Source: Phycisphaerae bacterium (lineage in GTDB: Bacteria; Planctomycetota; Phycisphaerae; Phycisphaerales; SM1A02). From it: a stretch of DNA of 7,073 bases. The notes under the pieces were generated by a model. The model had not been told where the DNA came from and searched no databases. It saw only the letters and a program-made list of their open reading frames with translations. This document shows, one piece after another, positions 1 to 5,588 of the stretch. A program made the position numbers and the translations under genes. The DNA lies in contig VGXK01000106.1 of NCBI GenBank assembly GCA_016873355.1, positions 1 to 7,073 on the forward strand, given 5' to 3'. The first letter of the stretch is position 1. Every line of letters begins with the position of its first letter.

Positions 1-198
1 AGAATCGGCGTCCTCGATCATGAATGCTCGAACGAGCAAGTTCCCGATTCGCCGTTGTGCGCGTTCGCGCACGGAAATAGCTTCGTCGTCGTTCGGCGGT
101 GCCGCCGCCGCGTGCGCGTGTGTGGACAACCGCCCTGCATCGTCGATCGACGGTGCGTCGTCCGCATTGCCGATCGCCGGGGTGGGAGGGAGTGATCA
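1..198. other. Upstream non-coding region with two small palindromes
   Basis: I see no convincing gene here; the short open frames have no recognisable protein character. Three inverted repeats are visible: GAATCGG (2-8) with CCGATTC (44-50), TGCTCG (25-30) with CGAGCA (33-38), and GTGCGCG (57-63) with CGCGCAC (66-72). None is followed by a T-run on the plus strand, so they are not obvious terminators for a plus-strand gene to the left. No good -35/-10 pair for the gene at 199 is visible. The segment may include the end of a transcription unit outside the window. Confidence 0.4.
184..192 (+). promoter_or_regulatory. Shine-Dalgarno sequence of the exported protein gene
   Basis: The purine run GGGAGGGAG ends six bases before the ATG at 199. 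It is a strong match to the 16S anti-SD and fixes the start of the exported protein just ahead of a textbook signal peptide. Confidence 0.7.
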
Positions 199-708
199 AT
201 GAGGATCTGGAAACGAGTGGGAGTTGCCGCGCTCGCACTGTGCGCCGCGCTCTCCGTCACGGACCGGACGGCGCGAGCCGACCAGGAGTTCGGCTGGACG
301 CACTGGTGGTTCTATGTGTTCGGTCCCGAATTCGATGACTTCCACGCCACCTACTCGGGCACGGGCGGAACGATCGATCGCGAGGTGTTGACGGTCGACA
401 CGGCCGGCGGCGGAGTCATCGCGAGCAACCTGAACATGATCGACATCTGGTGGCCGGACACCTGGGTCACGCCTGGAGACAAGTTCGAGTACACGTTCAA
501 CACCGCATTCCCCGAGGTCGAATTCGTGGGCGGATCGATCACCAAGGGCGGCGAGATCATCGGCCTCGTCGACACGAACGGAATCATCCGCGAGCCGCAG
601 AATCAGATCACGATCGGATTGCTGGAGTATGAGTTCATTCCCGCGCCGGGCGCCATCGTCATGCTCGCCGCAGCCGGAGTCGTGTCGCGGAGGCGACGCA
701 CGGGCTGA
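199..708 (+). CDS. Exported hypothetical protein with PAPG/RRRR (PEP-CTERM-like) C-terminal sorting tag
   Basis: This is a 169-residue protein of unknown function, predicted to be secreted. Residues 1-27 form a signal peptide: basic MRIWKR, a hydrophobic core from about 7 to 20, and a likely cleavage after ARA at 25-27. The mature part (28-146) has no cysteine, is acidic, and has two tryptophan-rich patches (around 32-38 and 84-89). The C-terminus carries PAPG (148-151), a hydrophobic stretch (152-162) and RRRR (164-167). That is the three-part layout of PEP-CTERM-type sorting tags, with PAPG replacing PEP as is common in Phycisphaerae-like planctomycetes. In the family the tag is taken to direct membrane retention and processing by an exosortase; no exosortase gene lies in this window. 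The start is set by the strong SD at 184-192. The gene stands alone, convergent with pepP. I recognise no catalytic domain. The short, aromatic-rich mature region could be a surface or matrix protein, but that is a guess. Confidence 0.85.
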   Translation: MRIWKRVGVAALALCAALSVTDRTARADQEFGWTHWWFYVFGPEFDDFHATYSGTGGTIDREVLTVDTAGGGVIASNLNMIDIWWPDTWVTPGDKFEYTFNTAFPEVEFVGGSITKGGEIIGLVDTNGIIREPQNQITIGLLEYEFIPAPGAIVMLAAAGVVSRRRRTG

Positions 709-723
709 GCCTCGAGACCACCC

Positions 724-753
724 ATCGCGGGGAGTTGCGGGGACCCCCGCGAT
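724..753. repeat. Perfect 9-bp inverted repeat in the convergent intergenic region
   Basis: ATCGCGGGG (724-732) is exactly complementary to CCCCGCGAT (745-753) across a 12-base loop. It lies 16 bases after the stop of the exported protein gene. There is no T-run on either side, so it is not a canonical Rho-independent terminator. It could be an RNA 3'-end stabilising hairpin or a factor-assisted stop. Confidence 0.45.
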
Positions 754-777
754 CGCCCAGGCAGGGCGTCCGCACCG

Positions 778-805
778 AGGAGGGCGGGCGCCCGTCTCCC
801 TTTTT
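778..805 (+). terminator. Candidate Rho-independent terminator for the exported protein gene
   Basis: Bases 778-787 pair with 792-801 around a GCGC loop, with one A/C mismatch and two G-U pairs. The core is the palindrome CGGGCGCCCG (785-794). The stem runs directly into TTTTT (801-805). Hairpin plus T-tract lies about 70 bases after the stop at 708 and is oriented to end plus-strand transcription before it runs antisense into pepP. Confidence 0.5.
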
Positions 806-806
806 G

Positions 807-830
807 CGACGCGCTCGGCTCGGCGCGTCG
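807..830 (-). terminator. Stem-loop just after pepP, possible terminator without U-tract
   Basis: CGACGCGC (807-814) is perfectly complementary to GCGCGTCG (823-830) with an 8-base loop, beginning 13 bases after the pepP stop on the minus strand. Read in the pepP direction it is followed by C then A5, not U5, so it would not act as a standard intrinsic terminator. It may mark the 3' end of the minus-strand operon, or be a chance fold in GC-rich DNA. Confidence 0.25.
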
Positions 831-843
831 TGCGCCGCTCGAT

Positions 844-2127
844 TCAGCGCGAGCGCATTCGGCGCTCGATCTCGTCCGGGTCCTTCGAGATCGACGGCGT
901 GAGCACGGTGGCGCCCGTCTTCGTCACGAGCACGTCGTCCTCGATGCGCACGCCGAGCTTCTCCTGCGGAATGTAGATGCCCGGCTCGATCGTCACGACC
1001 GCGCCGATCGGAAGCGGCGCGTCGGGCGAGGCGTCGTGCGTTTCGAGGCCGAGATGATGGCCGATGCCGTGGATGAAGAAGTCGCCGTAGCCCGCCTTGC
1101 GGATGACGGCGCGAGCGGCGTCGTCGACGTCGAGCAGCGTGCGCCCGGCGCGGCAGGCGCGAATGGCGGCGAGCTGCGATTCGAGCACGATCTCGTAGAC
1201 CTGTCGCTGACGCGTCGAGAAGCGGCCGTTCACCGGATAGGTGCGCGTCACGTCGGCCGAGTATCCGTTCCAGCGCGCGGCGGAATCGATCACGATGCAA
1301 TCGCCGTCGCCGAGCATCTGATCATTCGCGTGGTAATGGAGCACCGTGGCGTTGAAGCCGCCGCCGGCGATCGTGCGGTACGCGAGCGTGCGGGCGCCGT
1401 GATCGCGATAGGCCTGCTCGATCACGCGCTGGACGTCGAACTCGTTCTGTCCCGGCCGCAGCGACCGGAGCACCGCGTCGAATCCCGCGGCGGTGATCTC
1501 GCCCGCGCGGCGGATGCACGAGACCTCGGCGGCGCTCTTCGCCGCGCGCATGAGCGCGATCGTCGGCGTGCGGTCCTCGATGACGCAGCCTGGAATCCGC
1601 TCGGCGCTGCGCCGGAAGAGTTCGAGATCCGGCGAAACCGGCGCCGTGTGCGCCGAGAGCGGCATGAGGCACGCGAGTCGTTTCGTGCGCCGCGCTCCTT
1701 CCAGCAGAAGCCGCGGCAGCAGGGTGGTGCGCACCACCGTGTCGAATCCGGTGCGCTCGCGGAGCGCCGAGCCGATCTCGTGCCGGAAGCCGTCCCATTT
1801 CTCCACCTCGGGATTGAGCGGCTTGAGCAGAAGCGTGATGCGCTTCGACTCCTGCGGATGCGACGGATCGAAGAGGATGATCGCGCCCGGTTCGTCCGTC
1901 ACGCCGCTCAGGTACTCGAAGTGGGCATGCGGCCTGTACCCGTGCTCGAGGTGCGGATCCGCGTCGCCGGCGAAGACGGCGCCGACGGCGCCCTTGAGCG
2001 ATTCGAGCACGCGCCTGCGGCGCGACGCGAATTCGGCGGCGGGAATCGAAGGGGCGTTCGCGCCGCGCGCGGGGTTGCGACTCTTCGGCGCGCGAGCGCG
2101 CGGTCGAACGGGCGTCTTTCGTGTCAT
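844..2127 (-). CDS. pepP: Xaa-Pro aminopeptidase (aminopeptidase P, M24 family)
   Basis: This 427-residue cytosolic metallopeptidase should remove the N-terminal residue from peptides with proline in position 2, using two metal ions (Mn2+ in characterised homologues). An aminopeptidase-P N-terminal domain spans about residues 28-165, and the C-terminal pita-bread catalytic domain about 190-410. All five M24 metal ligands are visible: D281 and D292 (in DSAARWNGYSAD), H357 (in HGIGHHLG), E381 (in TIEPGIY) and E396 (in VRIEDD). H264 in LHYH and H364 in ETHD match the conserved proton-shuttle histidines. The length is close to E. coli PepP (441). Prolidase is the alternative, but the N-terminal domain and HGIGHHLGLETHD region favour PepP. 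The first 21 residues are strongly basic (eight R/K) and fall outside the family domain; no SD precedes the ATG, so the exact start is less certain than the gene. It lies 22 bases after phhA on the same strand and is probably co-transcribed. Confidence 0.93.
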   Translation of the reverse strand: MTRKTPVRPRARAPKSRNPARGANAPSIPAAEFASRRRRVLESLKGAVGAVFAGDADPHLEHGYRPHAHFEYLSGVTDEPGAIILFDPSHPQESKRITLLLKPLNPEVEKWDGFRHEIGSALRERTGFDTVVRTTLLPRLLLEGARRTKRLACLMPLSAHTAPVSPDLELFRRSAERIPGCVIEDRTPTIALMRAAKSAAEVSCIRRAGEITAAGFDAVLRSLRPGQNEFDVQRVIEQAYRDHGARTLAYRTIAGGGFNATVLHYHANDQMLGDGDCIVIDSAARWNGYSADVTRTYPVNGRFSTRQRQVYEIVLESQLAAIRACRAGRTLLDVDDAARAVIRKAGYGDFFIHGIGHHLGLETHDASPDAPLPIGAVVTIEPGIYIPQEKLGVRIEDDVLVTKTGATVLTPSISKDPDEIERRMRSR

Positions 2128-2149
2128 GGGTCGCGGAGCGTACGTGCGG

Positions 2150-3067
2150 TCAATGCCGCGCCGCGGGCTGTCCGAGCTGAACGCCCTTGCCGCGGCAGGC
2201 GCCGCCGCAGCAGCCGGCGGCGTGCTCGTCGAGCAGCCGATCCGCGTAGGTCATCATCGCGTCGCGCAGCTGCTGGAAGCTCTCGAGCACGTAGAGGATG
2301 GGCTGGTAGTGGTCGATCTCGAACGCGGTGTCGCAGACGCGATCGATCTCGAACGGTCGACGATCGACGTCGTTCGACTCGAGCGCGTGCCGGCTCTCGC
2401 CCGGACTCGAGATGAGTCCGCTGCCGTAGAGCTTGAGCGAGCCGCCTTCGCGGATGAGCCCGAATTCGACCGTGAACCAGAAGAGCCGCGCGAGCCGCTC
2501 CGTGTGCACGGGATCGTTCGTGGTGAGCGCCGCCTTGCCGTAGGCCTGAAGGAAGTCGGCGAAGACCGGGTCGGCGTGCAGCGGCACGTGCCCGAAGACG
2601 TCGTGGAAGATGTCGGGCTCCGGCAGGTAGTCGATCGATTGCTTCGGACGAATCACGATCGTGGTGGGGAACTCGCGGCGCGCCAGGCACGCGAAGAACG
2701 CCTTCGCCGGGATGTATCCCGGCACCGCGCGGCTCTGCCACCCGGTGAGCTGCTTGAGGAAGGTGTTGATGCTCCTGGGTCCCTCGAGATACGGAATGTG
2801 GTCGCGCACGAGCTTGATGCTGCGGGCGCCGTCGAGGTAGACGCGGCTCGCTCGATCGGCGAGGAATTCCATCTGCCGATCGAAGAGGATGCGCCAGGTC
2901 TCCTGGTTCTCCTCGCTGTATCCCTCGTAGCGCTGCTCGATGTAGACCTTCGTGATGTCGGCGTGGCCCGGCTCGCCGAAGTGGTTCGCCGCCTCCTGCG
3001 CCGCCTTCGCCTGCGAGTCGTCGATCATCGCGTGGTTGAGGCTGCCCGACATCTTGGACTCGGCCAT
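2150..3067 (-). CDS. phhA: Phenylalanine 4-monooxygenase (phenylalanine hydroxylase)
   Basis: The 305-residue product is a pterin-dependent aromatic amino acid hydroxylase. It converts L-phenylalanine to L-tyrosine with O2 and tetrahydropterin in the cytosol. The catalytic domain occupies about residues 40-280. The iron triad is present: H155 and H160 in HDVFGHVP, and E201 in WFTVEFGL, equivalent to H285, H290 and E330 of human PAH. Other family segments include LARREFPTT (128-136), YLPEPDIFHD (147-156) and YGSGLISSPGE (214-224). Like other bacterial enzymes it lacks the ACT regulatory domain and the tetramerisation helix. The open frame continues far upstream, but a GGAGG eight bases before 3067 and the family length set this start. 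The tail after residue 283 is unusual: C286, C287 and C291 within a glycine-rich stretch beyond the core. The gene follows the DUF2470-like gene by 70 bases and precedes pepP by 22. No pterin carbinolamine dehydratase (phhB) is in the window. Tryptophan or tyrosine hydroxylase is unlikely in a bacterium with this architecture. Confidence 0.95.
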   Translation of the reverse strand: MAESKMSGSLNHAMIDDSQAKAAQEAANHFGEPGHADITKVYIEQRYEGYSEENQETWRILFDRQMEFLADRASRVYLDGARSIKLVRDHIPYLEGPRSINTFLKQLTGWQSRAVPGYIPAKAFFACLARREFPTTIVIRPKQSIDYLPEPDIFHDVFGHVPLHADPVFADFLQAYGKAALTTNDPVHTERLARLFWFTVEFGLIREGGSLKLYGSGLISSPGESRHALESNDVDRRPFEIDRVCDTAFEIDHYQPILYVLESFQQLRDAMMTYADRLLDEHAAGCCGGACRGKGVQLGQPAARH

Positions 3068-3075
3068 GGATCGAT

Positions 3076-3080
3076 CCTCC
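3076..3080 (-). promoter_or_regulatory. Shine-Dalgarno sequence of phhA
   Basis: Read on the minus strand this is GGAGG, eight bases before the ATG at 3067. It decides the phhA start, since the frame stays open for about 490 further bases upstream. It overlaps the 10-bp palindrome GGATCGATCC (3068-3077). Confidence 0.75.
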
Positions 3081-3137
3081 GATCGGCGTCGTCGAGGCGC
3101 CCGAGGCGCTTCGAGATCGCCGAGTTTCCGAGGCATC

Positions 3138-3800
3138 CTACGACGGCGAGAGCGATCGCTCCACCGCGCGAAGCGCTGCGTCGGCGGTCTGCTCGGCCCG
3201 GGCGTCGGTGGCGGCGGCGGATGCGTCGAGCGAATTCGCCGACAACGGCTCCGGGAATCGCAGGCGCACGACCTCGAAGGCGCGGCGCACGTCGATGCCG
3301 CGCTCGTCGATGCCGACGGCCACCGGCGCTTCCGACGCGAGGTTCGCCGAATCGCAGGCGCGGCGCAGCAGGGCACGATCGCCGTGATTGAGCCGTCGCA
3401 GCAGCATCGGCTCGAGCGCGGCGAGTTCGTTCGGGCGCTCGAGCGCCTCGCCGTCGATGAAGTGGCCCTCGAAGCGCGCCGCGTCGATCCGCATGACGGC
3501 CCAGCGCACGTCGGGAGGATCGCCGTGGTAGATGCGCCAGCGATCGGCGCGACCACCCTCGGGGCCGTGCTCGTCGAACGCTTCCAGCGACACCATGAGG
3601 TGAAGGCTCTGCTCCGCGTCGTCGGGAAGCTCGAGCACGGTCTCGACGGATCGCAGCATGGCCACCATCACCGGCGCCGCGAGACGGCCGTCGGGCGAGA
3701 CGACGACCTTGATCGCGATCGCGTCGCCGTCGAAGCGGATGCGGCCGGCAAGGTGGGAACGCAGGAAGTCGTGCGCTCGATCGACGATCTCGTCCGACAT
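3138..3800 (-). CDS. Putative HugZ-like split-barrel protein with C-terminal DUF2470-like domain
   Basis: This 220-residue protein was recognised only by pattern. Residues 28-115 resemble the flavin-reductase/pyridoxamine-phosphate-oxidase-like split barrel of HugZ-type haem-utilisation proteins: DGRLAAPVMV (37-46), a hydrophobic SLHLMVSL strand (65-72), and a closing segment DVRW..RIDAARFEGHF (97-113) in the place of the family's 'RLEVERAHLVGGF'. Residues 125-190 resemble DUF2470: LNHGDRALL (137-145) in the place of HMNADHADAL, then VGIDERGIDV (162-171) and VRLRFPEPL (178-186). The leading histidine of the HMN motif is absent, so haem-related activity cannot be assumed. The C-terminal 35 residues are alanine-rich and low-complexity. 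No SD precedes the ATG at 3800. The frame stays open far upstream, antisense to aroDE; 3800 is chosen because homology-like sequence begins just inside it. It is the first gene of the probable minus-strand operon, 70 bases ahead of phhA. There is no signal peptide or membrane segment, so it is presumably cytosolic. Confidence 0.7.
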   Translation of the reverse strand: MSDEIVDRAHDFLRSHLAGRIRFDGDAIAIKVVVSPDGRLAAPVMVAMLRSVETVLELPDDAEQSLHLMVSLEAFDEHGPEGGRADRWRIYHGDPPDVRWAVMRIDAARFEGHFIDGEALERPNELAALEPMLLRRLNHGDRALLRRACDSANLASEAPVAVGIDERGIDVRRAFEVVRLRFPEPLSANSLDASAAATDARAEQTADAALRAVERSLSPS

Positions 3801-3902
3801 CGGGCGAAGCGTACCGGCGCCGGAGCGCGGCGGTGGCGCGGGCGTCGCGCTCCGCGATCGCGTCGCCACGGAACCGTCGCGCGCGAAGTTACGATCCGTC
3901 GC
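3801..3902. promoter_or_regulatory. Divergent control region with a 9-bp inverted repeat
   Basis: The 102 bases between the minus-strand operon and aroDE must hold the promoters for both directions. CGGAGCGCG (3821-3829) is exactly complementary to CGCGCTCCG (3846-3854) with a 16-base spacer; a second overlapping pair is GTGGCG (3833-3838) with CGCCAC (3864-3869). The dyad could be an operator for a dimeric regulator serving both directions. TACGAT at 3890-3895 is a weak -10-like hexamer only seven bases before the aroDE GTG; no convincing -35 accompanies it. The regulatory role is inferred from position and symmetry alone. Confidence 0.45.
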
Positions 3903-5588
3903 GTGACGCTGATCGCCGTGTCGATTCCGGTCGACGACTCCGCGGATCTCGACGCGGCGCTCGAGTCGGCCAGGCGCGCAGCGCGCGACGGTGCGGACCT
4001 CGTCGAGTGGCGCGTCGACGGACTCGCGGACCGCCTGCTGCCGCGCGACGCGGAGCTCGCACAGCGCCTCGTGCGGCGCCTCATCGAGGTCGCTCCGAAG
4101 CCGTCGATCGTCACGGTGCGATGCGCCCACGAGGGCGGCGCCTGGCGCGGCGACGACGCCCATCGCGTGGCGTTCCTCGAAGCGATCGGCACGGGCGATC
4201 CGGCGCCGCGCTACCTCGATCTCGAGCTCGCGTCCTTCGAGCGCAGCGCGAATCTGCGGCAGAAGGTGCGACTGGCGGTGCAGCACGATCGACAGGCGCG
4301 CGACCTCAAGACCTCGCTCATGCTGAGCGCCCACGACTTCGATTCGCGCCCGGCGGATCTTCTCTCGCGCTACGCGCGCATGGTGGACGAGCCGGCGTGC
4401 GCGGTGGCGAAGCTGGCATGGCGGGCACGATCGCTGCGCGACGATCTCGAGGCGTTCGAGATCCTCCGCGAGCGGCGCGCGCCGACGATCGCGCTCTGCA
4501 TGGGCGAATTCGGGCTGGTGAGCCGCGTGCTCGCGCGGAAGTTCGGCGCGTTCCTCACCTTCGCGCGGGCGGACGGAGGCATCGAGACGGCGGCGGGACA
4601 GCCGACCGTGCGCGAGCTGGTGCAGCGATGGAGGTTTCGTCGGATCGGCGCCGCCACGAAGGTCTGCGGAGTCATCGGCTGGCCGATCGGCCACTCGCTC
4701 TCGCCGGACCTGCACAACGCGGGATTCGACGCGCTCGGCATCGACGCCATTCACCTGCCCATGCCGATCGAGGGAAGCTGGGAGAGCTTCAAGGCCACGG
4801 TCGGCGCGATGATCGACTTCGAGCCGCTCTCGTTCCGCGGCGCGAGCGTGACCATTCCGCACAAGGAGCATCTCGTGCGCTTCGTGCGCGAGCGCGGCGG
4901 CACGCTCTGCCCGATCGCGGAGCGCTGCGGCGCCGCGAACACGCTCACGGTCGAGCGGCGCGACGGCACGACCGAGCTCGGCGCGGTGAACACCGATGCA
5001 CCGGCGGGCGTCGGCGCCCTGCTCGCCGGCATGCGGTCGATCGGTGCCGGCGTCGCATCGCCCGCGGATCGAGCGGCGCTGTTCGGCCGTCGCGTGGCGC
5101 TGCTCGGTGCCGGCGGCGCCGCGCGGGCACTGGCCCTGGGCATGCTCGACGCGGGCGCCGAGGTCGTCGTCTTCAATCGATCGCGCGAGCGAGCCGAGGA
5201 CCTGGTGCGCGAAATCGGCGCCGCGCGGGGCGGGCGAGGCGCTTCGCCGATCCGCGTCGGAGGCGGACTGGACGAGGTCGGCGCCGTCGGGCCGTTCGAT
5301 GCGATCGTCAACACCACCAGCGTGGGCATGGAGGGAGGCGAGACGCAGGGTCGCTCGCCGATCGCGGGGGATTTCCCCTTCGCGCCGACCATGGTGGTGA
5401 TGGATGCCGTCTACCGCCCGCGCGAAACGCCGCTTCTTCGAGCGGCCCGACGCGCCGGCGCCGTCGTCGTCGACGGCACGCAGATGTTCCTTCGCCAGGC
5501 GGAGGCGCAGTTCGAGCTCTGGACGGGGCAAGCTCCGCCACCGGGCGTGTTCGCGCAGGCGTTGGATCGAGCGGAGCGACCATCGTGA
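3903..5588 (+). CDS. aroDE: Bifunctional type I 3-dehydroquinate dehydratase / shikimate dehydrogenase
   Basis: A 561-residue fusion catalyses two successive shikimate-pathway steps: 3-dehydroquinate to 3-dehydroshikimate, then NADPH-dependent reduction to shikimate. Residues 1-245 are the AroD barrel: EWRVD (35-39), general-base H144 in SAHDF, Schiff-base K170 in VAKLAW, substrate-binding R208 in MGEFGLVSR, and GQPTVREL (232-239). Residues 252-555 are AroE: substrate-site SLS (265-267), catalytic K321 in VTIPHKE, N346 in AANTL, catalytic D365 in VNTD, Rossmann GAGGAARA (402-409), NRSRER (425-430) typical of NADP(H) selectivity, NTTSVGM (470-476), and the C-terminal DGTQMFLRQAEAQFELWTG helix. 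Both active sites look intact. The AroD-AroE order matches fusions known in plants, Chlamydiae and Planctomycetes. The start is GTG at 3903, a few residues before the first AroD strand (LIAVSIP); no SD is visible. GTG at 3918 would cut that strand, and the open frame further upstream is not AroD-like. The stop overlaps the start of the downstream transporter. Confidence 0.95.
   Translation: MTLIAVSIPVDDSADLDAALESARRAARDGADLVEWRVDGLADRLLPRDAELAQRLVRRLIEVAPKPSIVTVRCAHEGGAWRGDDAHRVAFLEAIGTGDPAPRYLDLELASFERSANLRQKVRLAVQHDRQARDLKTSLMLSAHDFDSRPADLLSRYARMVDEPACAVAKLAWRARSLRDDLEAFEILRERRAPTIALCMGEFGLVSRVLARKFGAFLTFARADGGIETAAGQPTVRELVQRWRFRRIGAATKVCGVIGWPIGHSLSPDLHNAGFDALGIDAIHLPMPIEGSWESFKATVGAMIDFEPLSFRGASVTIPHKEHLVRFVRERGGTLCPIAERCGAANTLTVERRDGTTELGAVNTDAPAGVGALLAGMRSIGAGVASPADRAALFGRRVALLGAGGAARALALGMLDAGAEVVVFNRSRERAEDLVREIGAARGGRGASPIRVGGGLDEVGAVGPFDAIVNTTSVGMEGGETQGRSPIAGDFPFAPTMVVMDAVYRPRETPLLRAARRAGAVVVDGTQMFLRQAEAQFELWTGQAPPPGVFAQALDRAERPS
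5573..5576 (+). promoter_or_regulatory. Shine-Dalgarno sequence of the MFS gene, inside the end of aroDE
   Basis: GGAG lies eight bases before GTG 5585 within the last aroDE codons. Together with the GTGA overlap it supports the transporter start and translational coupling. Confidence 0.6.

Noticed and set aside
20..202. Short plus-strand frame before the exported protein
   Set aside because: It has no SD, has biased composition, and overlaps the start of the real gene by a few bases. Nothing supports it as a gene.
3068..3077. Palindrome GGATCGATCC over the phhA ribosome binding site
   Set aside because: Ten-base palindromes with GATC are frequent in this sequence (GATCG is very common throughout), so no regulatory role can be claimed.
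1036..3391. Long plus-strand open frames (1036-2415 and 1493-3391) opposite pepP and phhA
   Set aside because: High GC keeps antisense frames open. Their translations are low-complexity and the minus strand encodes complete enzymes with all catalytic residues.
3068..3556. Upstream in-frame extension of phhA to 3556
   Set aside because: It overlaps the DUF2470-like gene in another frame, is arginine/serine-rich without domain features, and the SD at 3076-3080 sets the start at 3067.
3801..5531. Minus-strand open frame running from 5531 through to 3138, antisense to aroDE
   Set aside because: The part above 3800 is a composition-driven shadow of aroDE (arginine/alanine/histidine-rich, no domain character). 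Recognisable protein sequence begins at the ATG at 3800.
3833..5584. Upstream extension of the transporter frame across aroDE
   Set aside because: It is an arginine-rich shadow frame of aroDE. The MFS sequence starts at GTG 5585 with an SD and a coupling overlap.
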